A stretch of DNA of 64,000 nucleotides from Methanobacterium_B sp963825335 (GTDB lineage: Archaea > Methanobacteriota > Methanobacteria > Methanobacteriales > Methanobacteriaceae): contig CAWGSP010000001.1 of assembly GCA_963825335.1 (NCBI GenBank), positions 1,240,001-1,304,000 on the forward strand. Reading direction: 5' to 3'. This document shows, in pieces, positions 53,033-61,182 of this stretch (positions within the stretch are counted from its first letter, which is position 1; each line of letters begins with the position of its first letter). The position numbers and the translations under genes are program-made. Below the pieces are notes generated by a model that saw only the letters and a list, made by a program, of their open reading frames with translations, was not told the origin of the DNA and did no database searches.

Positions 53033-54238
53033 CTATCCTCTGCCCAGTTCTTTATGTGCTCGTGCCAAGTGTCCTGCAGCCAACGCACCTACAAGAGATA
53101 ATTCGCCTGCTAAAACTGTTCCAGCAATTATTTCGGCGAATTTACTGACTCCACCCGTTCCGTATACTCCTAAGATTTCTAGGCATTCTTTGGCAGTTTC
53201 AAGTCGTGTACCCCCACCAAATGTGGCAATAGGCACATCAGGTAAGTTCACTGAGAAATAAAGATCTCCATCATCATTTTCTGCAACTGTTATTCCAAGG
53301 CTGCCCTCAACTATATGTGCTGCGTCTTGACCTGTTGCAAGGAATATGGCACCGATCATATTTGCGTAATGGGCATTAAATCCCATACTTCCAGATATTG
53401 CTGATCCAATCAGGTTCTTTGAGACGTTTACCTCAACTAGTGCTTCGGTTGTTGTTTTAAGTTTTTTAACGATAATATCTTTCGGTACAACTATCTCTGC
53501 TATAATACTCTTACCTCTACCCTCTATGAGGTTTATTGCAGATGGTTTTTTGTCAACACACAAATTTCCACTAAGTGTGATTACGTGGCAGGATGTTTCT
53601 TTCATTAATAATTCAAGAGCAGTTTCAGTGGCTATAGTTACCATATTCATGCCCATACTATCTCCAGTTGTATAAACAAACCTGGGATAAACATATTTTC
53701 CGACAATTACTACGGGATCTATTTTAACAAGTTTACCGTGTCTTGTTGTTGATTCTGCAGCTTCTTTAAGGTCTTTGAAATGTTCTTTGATCCAGCTTTT
53801 TAATTTAAGAGATTCTGCAACAGATTCTGTCTTTATAACTGGTGCTCTTGTCATTTTGTCATCTATTATCCTGACAGTGGCACCGCCTGATGCTTTTATC
53901 ACCGAAAATCCGCGGTTAATGGAGGCAACTAATGCACCTTCAGATGTAGCTAATGGTACATAATATTCACCATCTGCATGCTCACCATGTACAATTAATG
54001 GTCCTGCGATACCAACGGGTATCTGAACGGATCCTATTGGATTTTCGATATTCTTTTTTATTGCTTCGTGCATTGAAAGCGAATATTTGGATAGATGTTC
54101 GAGTTTGGTATTTGATACTGTCTCTGCGAACTTCCTCCTGATTTCCACAGCTTTATCGGAACTATCTGTGTATGAATCGATTTGATGGAGTTTAATTTCT
54201 CCGTTCAATAATTTTTCTATTAATTCTTTTTCTTCCAT
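53033..54238 (-). CDS. hmgA: 3-hydroxy-3-methylglutaryl-CoA reductase
   Basis: Class I HMG-CoA reductase, 401 residues, giving mevalonate for archaeal isoprenoid lipids. The catalytic Glu is in PLATSEGALVASINRG, GDSMGMNMVTIATE is the NADPH/active-site segment, and ATFGGGTRLETAKE and the C-terminal GHLARAHKELGRG contain the catalytic His. There is no membrane anchor, unlike the eukaryotic protein. Start ATG with AAGTGATC upstream. It precedes a 65-base AT-rich gap; a separate gene unit from sucD. Confidence 0.97.
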   Translation of the reverse strand: MEEKELIEKLLNGEIKLHQIDSYTDSSDKAVEIRRKFAETVSNTKLEHLSKYSLSMHEAIKKNIENPIGSVQIPVGIAGPLIVHGEHADGEYYVPLATSEGALVASINRGFSVIKASGGATVRIIDDKMTRAPVIKTESVAESLKLKSWIKEHFKDLKEAAESTTRHGKLVKIDPVVIVGKYVYPRFVYTTGDSMGMNMVTIATETALELLMKETSCHVITLSGNLCVDKKPSAINLIEGRGKSIIAEIVVPKDIIVKKLKTTTEALVEVNVSKNLIGSAISGSMGFNAHYANMIGAIFLATGQDAAHIVEGSLGITVAENDDGDLYFSVNLPDVPIATFGGGTRLETAKECLEILGVYGTGGVSKFAEIIAGTVLAGELSLVGALAAGHLARAHKELGRG

Positions 54239-54365
54239 TTTTAGATCACTTTTGAAAAAACCTTTGTTTAAAAAAATTATATTATGATCAAATTATCATT
54301 ATCCACTAATAAATTTTAATCGATATTACATTTAAGTTTATAATTTCATATTAATTTAAGATTTT

Positions 54366-55226
54366 CTATATTAATTCCCATATAAAATCTGCAATTTCCG
54401 AAGGTCTGTCAGCAACGTGAACCCCAGAATCTTCTAAAGCATTAATTTTACTCGCAGCTGTACCGCTATTACCCTCAATTATAGCTCCTGCATGACCCAT
54501 TCTTTTGCCTGGTGGTGCTGTTACCCCGGCTATGTATGCTACAACTGGTTTGGTGATATTTTTGCTTATGTATTTGGCTGCTTTTTCTTCTGCATTCCCA
54601 CCGATTTCACCGATCATTACCATTGCAGCAGTGTCGTCATCTTTTTCAAATTTCTGTAGCACATCTGCAAAGTCAAGCCCAACAACAGGATCTCCTCCTA
54701 TACCTACACATGTACTTTGACCCATTCCAGCATTGGTTATCTGATTTGCAACTTCGTATGTTAGAGTTCCGCTTCTGGAAACAATACCAATATTCCCTTC
54801 CTTAAAAATATGTTGGGGCATGATGCCTAGTTTACCTATTCCTGGACTTATTATTCCAGGAGTATTGGGCCCTATGATTATTGTGTTCTCTTCTTTAGCA
54901 TATTCAACTATTTCCATAGAATCATGTACCGGTATATGTTCGGTGATAATTACAGCAATATCGAGATGAGATATGGCTTCAAATGCAGCATCCTTTGCAT
55001 AAGGTGCTGGAACAAATATGATAGATGCGTTGATGTCAAGTTCTTCTTTAGCTTCTTCTATGGAATTGTAGATAGGAATATTTCCCAACATCTGTCCGCC
55101 CTTACCAGGACTGGTACCTGCAACAATTTTAGTGCCGTAATCTAGCATCTGTTCTGTATGAAACGAACCTTGTTTGCCTGTAGCCCCCTGTACAACACAT
55201 CTTGTGTTTTTATCAAGAATTATCAC
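54366..55226 (-). CDS. sucD: Succinyl-CoA synthetase alpha subunit
   Basis: About 286 residues. The CoA-binding segment CVVQGATGKQGSFHTEQML, SRSGTLTYEVANQIT, and the phospho-His motif KRMGHAGAIIEGN are clear. The GTG at 55226 with AAGGAGTGG is chosen; the start at 55280 would add 18 non-homologous residues. In methanogens SucCD works in the partial reductive TCA branch. SucC is not in the window. Confidence 0.94.
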   Translation of the reverse strand: MIILDKNTRCVVQGATGKQGSFHTEQMLDYGTKIVAGTSPGKGGQMLGNIPIYNSIEEAKEELDINASIIFVPAPYAKDAAFEAISHLDIAVIITEHIPVHDSMEIVEYAKEENTIIIGPNTPGIISPGIGKLGIMPQHIFKEGNIGIVSRSGTLTYEVANQITNAGMGQSTCVGIGGDPVVGLDFADVLQKFEKDDDTAAMVMIGEIGGNAEEKAAKYISKNITKPVVAYIAGVTAPPGKRMGHAGAIIEGNSGTAASKINALEDSGVHVADRPSEIADFIWELI

Positions 55227-55296
55227 ATTAAACCACTCCTTAAAATTGATATAATCAACGTTACTATAAAATAATTTCATAATTTAACTGTTTATA

Positions 55297-56022
55297 TTAC
55301 CCTAAAATTTTCATTCTAGCTGCTAATGGCACAGCCAAATCCATAACATTACCGTTCATATATGCAGACACAGAGAATATTACACTACCAGGAATCACAT
55401 AGGACGGTGAACCCCTCTTAACCATATAGACATTTTTGTTACCTAGGGCAGCACCAACCATTGCACCAGCCACAACGCCAACACTTTCAATGTCTTCAAT
55501 GGTAGCAACAACTACAGGGTCATCTGTTTCATCCGAAACATACCCCACGCCGGGTATTTTGAGTACTCCCTCCATAATTCCACCACCCACATCGGTGACA
55601 TCATCCATTCCTGTGGCAGCGTCCATCGAAGACTTGACAACATTTTTCACAAACGATTCGCCTCCATATGTATCAAAAGCCAATATAACAGCATCAGGGT
55701 AACGATATTGGTTTATACGGGCTTCTGCATAAGATATACCTTCACCGGCTTCTGAAGGATTTTCAGATATACCTCCGATATCGCCGATATCTTCTGCATT
55801 ATTGCGCAGTATATCGACAATTGCTCCGTTGATGGCTTCGAGTTTCTCATCGGGTACAAATGCACTTATAACAAGATCATCACCCGTAATGTTTGTTAAT
55901 GCAGCTTTATGTGCTCCAATGTCAATGAGTTTATTGATATCGTTTTCAATATTTTTAATCAGGTTTTGACTACAAGATACATCGTTTCCTGAGACATCTG
56001 CACCAATAGATGTTAACTTCAA
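55297..56022 (-). CDS. Conserved-type protein of unknown function
   Basis: A 241-residue soluble protein that I do not recognise. Glycine/Asp-rich segments alternate with beta-like strands: GADVSGNDVSCSQNLIKN, ALTNITGDDLVISAFVPDE, AVILAFDTYGGESFVKN, DVTDVGGGIMEGVLKIPG and AMVGAALGNKNVYMVKR. The pattern suggests a mixed alpha/beta fold, with no obvious catalytic triad. TTG start with GGGTGAT upstream. It is directly upstream of sucD on the same strand (70 bases). Confidence 0.78.
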   Translation of the reverse strand: MKLTSIGADVSGNDVSCSQNLIKNIENDINKLIDIGAHKAALTNITGDDLVISAFVPDEKLEAINGAIVDILRNNAEDIGDIGGISENPSEAGEGISYAEARINQYRYPDAVILAFDTYGGESFVKNVVKSSMDAATGMDDVTDVGGGIMEGVLKIPGVGYVSDETDDPVVVATIEDIESVGVVAGAMVGAALGNKNVYMVKRGSPSYVIPGSVIFSVSAYMNGNVMDLAVPLAARMKILG

Positions 56023-56279
56023 GTGATCACCCTTTCAATCCCATCTTTTAATGGTTTATGATTCAATCATAAATTCAATCAAACAAAATCATGCATTAAT
56101 AATTATATGATAGGGCTATATTGTGGAAACTAGTTTTTATATATTTCTTATGGGATATTTCCACGGATTAAATTAATTTGTTGTATATCCAAGTTTTCAG
56201 ATGATTATTTATTTATCAATCAAAATATACTCAATTAATAAATCAGAGCATAGAAAAATTACCGGAGTTGTGATGATAG

Positions 56280-56948
56280 TTGGTATATAATACGAAGATA
56301 TGTGCACCAATTTTTGAAAAAAAATATGAAGACGTTCTAAATGCTGCAAATAAATCAATTGAAGCTGGAGCAGACCTACTCGAATTCAGAATAGATGCAC
56401 TCGATGATCCTGATCCAGACGAAGTTACGAGTGTAATTAAAGACATCAACTATCCTGTAATTGCAACCAACAGAAAAATTGAAGAAGGCGGTTATTTCAC
56501 CGGATCAGAGCCAGAAAGGATAGACATCCTATTTGAAGCTGCTAAATATGCGGACATGGTAGATATTGAACTTGATACAGAAGAGCAGTACATATCGAAA
56601 GTTTTAAAGGTCTCAAAAAAATCAATAATTTCCTATCATGATTTTAACAAAACACCACCCATCGAAACAATTTTAGATGTAGTTAAAAGGGAACACGAAC
56701 TGGGGGATATTGCTAAATTTGCTGTTATGCCAAACAACATTTCAGACACCTTGGTTGTACTGGATGTTCTCTCACAAGTTCAAAACACCATAGGAATTTC
56801 AATGGGAAAAATTGGCAGTTACACGAGAATAGTTGCCCCGATTTTCGGTTCGATGATCACATTTGCATCATTTGAAAGTTTATCAGCACCCGGACAACTT
56901 GATATTGAGACCACAAGGGATATTCTGGATAAATTTGGATACAAATAA
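56280..56948 (+). CDS. aroD: 3-dehydroquinate dehydratase, type I
   Basis: A 222-residue Schiff-base dehydratase of the shikimate pathway. The Lys is in AKFAVMPNN and the catalytic His in IISYHDFNKTP; GADLLEFRIDALDD and SMGKIGSYTRI are type I marks. The TTG at 56280 is the start, with GTGAT just upstream and GGAG further on; the N-terminus VYNTKICAPIFEKKYEDVL is normal. Divergent from the unknown gene at 55297-56022. Confidence 0.95.
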   Translation: MVYNTKICAPIFEKKYEDVLNAANKSIEAGADLLEFRIDALDDPDPDEVTSVIKDINYPVIATNRKIEEGGYFTGSEPERIDILFEAAKYADMVDIELDTEEQYISKVLKVSKKSIISYHDFNKTPPIETILDVVKREHELGDIAKFAVMPNNISDTLVVLDVLSQVQNTIGISMGKIGSYTRIVAPIFGSMITFASFESLSAPGQLDIETTRDILDKFGYK

Positions 56949-57045
56949 TATTCTATCAGCATATAATACATCTATTAATATTACAAAGTAAAAAAATTTA
57001 TAAGGATAAATCTTTAGATTATCCAATTTTTTCGAGTATGATAAA

Positions 57046-57243
57046 ATGAATGGACAAAATCGGAAGGACATAAAAACTGGATCAGAAGTTTACATAGTAC
57101 TGAAGAAGGATCAACGTACTGGGAAGAGGACTAAGGGGATTGTTAAGGATTTATTAACCAAGAAATCATTCCATCCTCACGGTATTAAAGTAAGACTTCA
57201 AAGTGGACAGATTGGCAGGGTACAAGAAATAGTCGAGGAATAA
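57046..57243 (+). CDS. YwbE family protein (DUF2196)
   Basis: A 65-residue small basic protein of the YwbE type, function unknown. Its pattern is KTGSEVYIVLKKDQRTGKR, TKGIVKDLLTKKSFHPHGIK, VRLQSGQIGRVQEI: an SH3-like beta barrel that might bind nucleic acid. ATG at 57046 is clear but the Shine-Dalgarno site is weak. It lies between aroD (97 bases downstream of its stop) and htpX in convergent orientation. Confidence 0.9.
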   Translation: MNGQNRKDIKTGSEVYIVLKKDQRTGKRTKGIVKDLLTKKSFHPHGIKVRLQSGQIGRVQEIVEE

Positions 57244-57299
57244 AAAAAATTAGTTGAATGCTAATGGGATGATTTATTTAAAAAAATTAATGAATAAAA

Positions 57300-57330
57300 A
57301 TTGTCTGATAATTAGGCTAATTCAGACAAT
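57300..57330 (-). terminator. Stop-codon-embracing hairpin of htpX with T-tail
   Basis: ATTGTCTGA (57300-57308) pairs with TCAGACAAT (57322-57330); inside, ATTA (57311-57314) pairs with TAAT (57318-57321) after a 2-base bulge, giving 13 bp with a GGC loop. The htpX stop (57312-57314) is in the inner stem. T5 follows on the minus strand (57296-57300). Confidence 0.65.
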
Positions 57331-58277
57331 CTTTTAACTCTTTTGACCATATTAGGATGGGTTGATAAGAGTTCCATAATACTTTGGCCTTTACTTATAC
57401 GTGTATCTGAGTATCTTAACCTCGAAAGTTCTTCCTCAGTAATAACTCCGTTCCTGTCAATATCTAACTGTTGCAAATCGTTTATTTCGTTTCCTGCATC
57501 GGAAATATCATTGACAAAGAAAGCTTTTAAACCTTCAACTTCTTTTATTGAATCTTCGTTTGCTGTTGCAGATCCATACACTAATTTATATAATGCACTT
57601 GCAAGTTTATGGGGTTTACCACCTAATTCCACACTTCCCTGATCAGCATAATATTCTCTTGTACGTGAAATGAATAGAACCAGAAGTTGCCCTAAAATAT
57701 ATGCGCCAAAGGCTCCTAATCCTATGATAAATCCATACCCTCCATTATTTCTGTTACCCGAGAACAGGAAGCTCAAGTAAATGATGTAACATATGAGTGG
57801 AACCGCACTGATCAGAGTCATAACAGCCATGTCGTTGTGTCTGATGTGTGACATTTCGTGTCCAAGCACAGCTTCAAGCTCTTCTTCGTCTAAAAGTTTT
57901 AAAATACCTCTAGTAACACAGATTCTTCCGTCACCTTTGCTTTTTCCAAAGGCAAATGCATTTGGAACGTCTATTTCAGCAATTCCAACTCTTGGTTTGG
58001 GGACTTGAGCTTTCATTGCCAAGTCTTCGATTATTGCGTGTAACTTTGGTGCTTCCTGCTCAGAAACATAGTGAACATGCATGGAATGTTCCACCATCTT
58101 CGGCCCTAACAGGTATTGAATAAATATGAATACCAATCCCGCCATACCGTATATTAAATAAGTCCCAATTTTAAAGTATGAACAAATAAGCGCGATTAGA
58201 AGGAAAAGAATTCCGTATAATATTATGGGGGCTAGAATAAGCCTTAATTTAAGTGATAAATTACTCATTGTTTTCAT
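57312..58277 (-). CDS. htpX: Membrane zinc protease HtpX (M48) with EF-hand-like loop
   Basis: A 321-residue M48 metalloprotease. Two N-terminal membrane helices are followed by the zinc motif LGHEMSHIRHND and the third ligand in REYYADQGSVEL; a further hydrophobic pair lies between. Unusually, near the C-terminus (57429-57464) the protein has a complete EF-hand loop, DIDRNGVITEEE, with Asp1, Asp3, Asn5, Gly6, Ile8 and Glu12 in canonical positions, flanked by helix-like segments. Ca2+ regulation of proteolysis is an inference. ATG start with GGAGATG upstream. Role: membrane protein quality control. Confidence 0.93.
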   Translation of the reverse strand: MKTMSNLSLKLRLILAPIILYGILFLLIALICSYFKIGTYLIYGMAGLVFIFIQYLLGPKMVEHSMHVHYVSEQEAPKLHAIIEDLAMKAQVPKPRVGIAEIDVPNAFAFGKSKGDGRICVTRGILKLLDEEELEAVLGHEMSHIRHNDMAVMTLISAVPLICYIIYLSFLFSGNRNNGGYGFIIGLGAFGAYILGQLLVLFISRTREYYADQGSVELGGKPHKLASALYKLVYGSATANEDSIKEVEGLKAFFVNDISDAGNEINDLQQLDIDRNGVITEEELSRLRYSDTRISKGQSIMELLSTHPNMVKRVKRLSELA

Positions 58278-58435
58278 TTAAACATCTCCATATGCTGATG
58301 ATTTGTTATGATACAAACCATATAAATAATTTTTATTTGGGATGATTTCGTTATTTAAATTTCTAAAATCTATTTTAATACAATTAATTTTTGAATTTTG
58401 TAAAAAAAAACGTGATAAAATTTTAAAGTTTTGGA

Positions 58436-59059
58436 TCATTGTTTAGATGCTTTGATCTTATATTTATATATTAGGTAGATGATTAACACCACTATACCAA
58501 TAATGATCAATATATCTAGTGAAGCGAAATACTTGTGTATAATTTCCCATTTAGGACCTAATAGAATTCCCAGATATGCTAGGGCGAAAACCCAAGGTAG
58601 AGATCCGATAAACGTGTAAATAACGAATTTTTTAATGTCCATGTGGGCTATTCCGGCAGGTAGTGATATGAAAGTCCTTATTATAGGGAGAAAACGGCTT
58701 ATTAATACTGCTTCGTATCCATATTTATCAAACCATTTATCTGCACGGTCAAGCTGGCTGTGGGTTATTAAAATATATTTTCCATATTTTTCGAGCAATG
58801 GTCTGCCACCCTTTGCACCAACGGTGTACGCTATCAGTGCTCCGAACACATTAGCGACAGCACCCACTATGGTTACACCAATCAAAGTCATGTTGGTGGT
58901 ACCCTGCCATATAACAAATCCACTGAACGGCATTATTATTTCGCTTGGTAAAGGTATACAAGCACTTTCAAGGGTCATAGCTATGAAAACGCCCCAGTAA
59001 CCAAATTGTGTTATGAGAGATATTGCGAAGTCGCTTATGCTTCCGAGTATATTGATCAT
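58436..59059 (-). CDS. DedA/SNARE-associated family membrane protein
   Basis: A 207-residue DedA-family protein. Family motifs: SACIPLPSEIIMPFSGFVIW, GALIAYTVGAKGGRPLLEKY, and the signature SRFLPIIRTFISLPAGIAHM, with four to six hydrophobic helices. DedA proteins act in polyprenyl-phosphate/lipid recycling in bacteria; in archaea the role is open. ATG start without a clear Shine-Dalgarno site. A weak GATCA/TGATC hairpin spans the stop. Confidence 0.93.
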   Translation of the reverse strand: MINILGSISDFAISLITQFGYWGVFIAMTLESACIPLPSEIIMPFSGFVIWQGTTNMTLIGVTIVGAVANVFGALIAYTVGAKGGRPLLEKYGKYILITHSQLDRADKWFDKYGYEAVLISRFLPIIRTFISLPAGIAHMDIKKFVIYTFIGSLPWVFALAYLGILLGPKWEIIHKYFASLDILIIIGIVVLIIYLIYKYKIKASKQ

Positions 59060-59153
59060 GAACGATTATTAGCTTGCATACAATAAAAAGTTTTGCCAAA
59101 ATTCCTACATAATTAGGAATTAATATGATAAAATAATAAACATATTATTTTTA

Positions 59154-60084
59154 TTACTCATATTTTGAGAAATTATTTGGATTAAACCCCTGTCCAAGTA
59201 GGAGATTTCTTTCATAGGATCCAACTGATTTTTCGGATACTGGCGAAATTGGGCTTCCCTTCTTTGCCAAGATAAATCCTTCTTTTTTATTGGCTGCAAG
59301 AAATTTGCCTGCGTTTCCATTCACAATAATTTGACCTTTTAACATATCTATGGCTGTAAAATCATCTGTATTGCCATCAATAACAACTGTACCACCATTA
59401 AGGAGAGCTCCCGTATTTTTCCCTGCTGTTCCATTTACCCGGACCAAACCCTTTCTCATGAGAATTCCCGTGCTTAGATCTACGTTGCCATTTACCACTA
59501 TTTCTGCATCTAAATTCAGCCGTGCTCCAACAGTGTCCTTAACTGTTCCATCGCTTACAATAAGTTTATTGCTAGCAAATTCAAAGCCAACAGGTTTATC
59601 CCCTTTCAAGCCATGAGACAAGATATCTGTTATTGAACGATATTTTTTATAATCCCCGACATCTGATACAACTTGGAGAAGATTTCCCATGGGTTGTTTT
59701 ACTTTACCGCTGATGTACAGATTTCCGGCTGTCATGCTAATGCCCACACGTGTATCAACATTCCCATCAACATAAACACTCCCAACTGATATTTCTTTTC
59801 CTGTTCCTCCGAAATATACCAAGTCAGTGCCCATGCTGGAACACAGTCTATGACCAACATTTCCCTTGATTTTGAGGTTACCCCCATTTTTTATATGATC
59901 GACAATATCTCCAAATGTAACATCATTTCCAGGCACCTTCCATGAAGGATTCGAGTTTTTCTCCCTTGTGCTGCCAATAAAAATTGTAAGTGAAATCACA
60001 AATGCAGTCAACCGGCTCTCGAAGTTCTATTTCTAACAGACGCCCATTTTTATCTTCTGATTTTCGTCCAAAGATTTTAAACAA
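59154..60084 (-). CDS. GXGXG-domain protein, FwdC-like, apparently frameshifted
   Basis: A beta-helix protein of the GXGXG type seen in formylmethanofuran dehydrogenase subunit C and glutamate synthase. Glycine-rich repeats cover most of it: KIKGNVGHRLCSSMGTD, YVDGNVDTRVGISMTAG, VVNGNVDLSTGILMRKG, RVNGTAGKNTGALLNGG and IIVNGNAGKFLAAN. The frame 59154-60011 begins with a poor TTG start; just upstream in another frame the DNA reads FKIFGRKSEDKNGRLLEIEL and on to NFYWQHKGEK, from TTG 60082-60084 with GAGGGG upstream. The two join if one base is added to the T5 tract at 59956-59960, so a frameshift near residue 42 is likely. Confidence 0.72.
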
Positions 60085-60419
60085 ATTAAACCCCTCACAT
60101 TTAATTGTTATACGATATGATATGATTTTTAACACTTATATAAAATATTTAAACTTGTACATCAAGGTATACCAAATATTTTGAAGTATGATATTTCTTA
60201 AATGAGATTATAAACGTTTAATATGCTCGATAAGCGACTTTTACTGTAAATTAGAAGAAACAACATATGAAATGGGATTTATACGTATAAAATTTATTTA
60301 TATTCCAAGCAACAAAATCTACTTAAACAGGATCTTTAAAACCTAATCAATATAACTTGTAAACAAGCTCGGCCAATGAACTTGATTCTATAAATTTATT
60401 ATGATCAATTGTGATTGAA
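60085..60419. other. Intergenic region
   Basis: About 335 bases between divergent genes, AT-rich. It holds both promoters; I saw no conserved motif other than A/T-rich TATA-like strings, and no RNA gene. Confidence 0.35.
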
Positions 60420-61109
60420 ATGAATGTCAAACCTCTTACTAATGATGTTGTACGCTTACTGCAGAAAATAGGTGTAGATACAAGATTTGTCAGCATAGTC
60501 GGGACATCCATATTTGTAAACAACCAAAGGTTTTCTAAATTTTCTAAAAAAAGACAGGAAATTTTTTCTCGTAATTTTCCATGTTTTACAGTTTATAAAT
60601 CCAATGTTTTTCAGAAAATATGCACCAGAGCATCGAGAGATCTTGCTAACTCAATTAAACCCGGGGAAACCATTTTCATATATAAAGATGGAACTTGCAA
60701 GAGTATTTTGCTCAACATCATATTAGAACCTTACACACGAAAATATGGCATTGAAATAATTTATGATTGTGACCATGACTCGAAAGCTATAGACTCGTTG
60801 GCATTACCCGTAACCCTCGACAACGAAGCAGTTAATATTGTCCGAAACATCATTAATGGTAGAAAAATAGAAATAAATCGTGATTATGATGGAATAAATG
60901 ACATAAAGCAAATTTATCCCCTTTTACACGTGCCCAAGTCGTGGATAGTTGCCTGGTTTGATAAAATCAAATGTGAATGTGAATATTTGGGTGAAAAATC
61001 ATATTCTGAGGAGCTGATCAAATTTTTTGAGGACTTTATCCCAGATGTACGTGAAAATTTTCTTAAATCAGCAGCATATGTTTCTAAGGAGTGTGTTTAT
61101 AAAGATTAA
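60420..61109 (+). CDS. Protein of unknown function
   Basis: About 229 residues, soluble, not recognised. It contains alternating hydrophobic and charged segments (VGTSIFVNNQRFSKFSKK, TIFIYKDGTCKSILLNIILE, GIEIIYDCDHDSKAIDSLAL) and cysteines at several places (FPCFTV, KICTRAS, KCECEYL) that do not form a standard zinc motif. The C-terminal half is predicted helical. ATG at 60420 with GTGATT upstream is chosen over the GTG at 60411. It is convergent with rfcL; a strong hairpin lies between. Confidence 0.72.
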   Translation: MNVKPLTNDVVRLLQKIGVDTRFVSIVGTSIFVNNQRFSKFSKKRQEIFSRNFPCFTVYKSNVFQKICTRASRDLANSIKPGETIFIYKDGTCKSILLNIILEPYTRKYGIEIIYDCDHDSKAIDSLALPVTLDNEAVNIVRNIINGRKIEINRDYDGINDIKQIYPLLHVPKSWIVAWFDKIKCECEYLGEKSYSEELIKFFEDFIPDVRENFLKSAAYVSKECVYKD

Positions 61110-61117
61110 AAAAAATA

Positions 61118-61137
61118 ATTATTGGAAAGCCAATAAT
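61118..61137 (-). terminator. Hairpin with T8 tail between convergent genes
   Basis: ATTATTGG (61118-61125) pairs with CCAATAAT (61130-61137) over 8 bp with an AAAG loop. On the minus strand a T8 tract follows, so it acts best as the terminator of rfcL; on the plus strand it follows the unknown gene by 9 bases. Perfect pairing. Confidence 0.6.
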
Positions 61138-61182
61138 AAAAACCTTAGCTGCAACTAAATCTATTTAATATATTAACATTCA

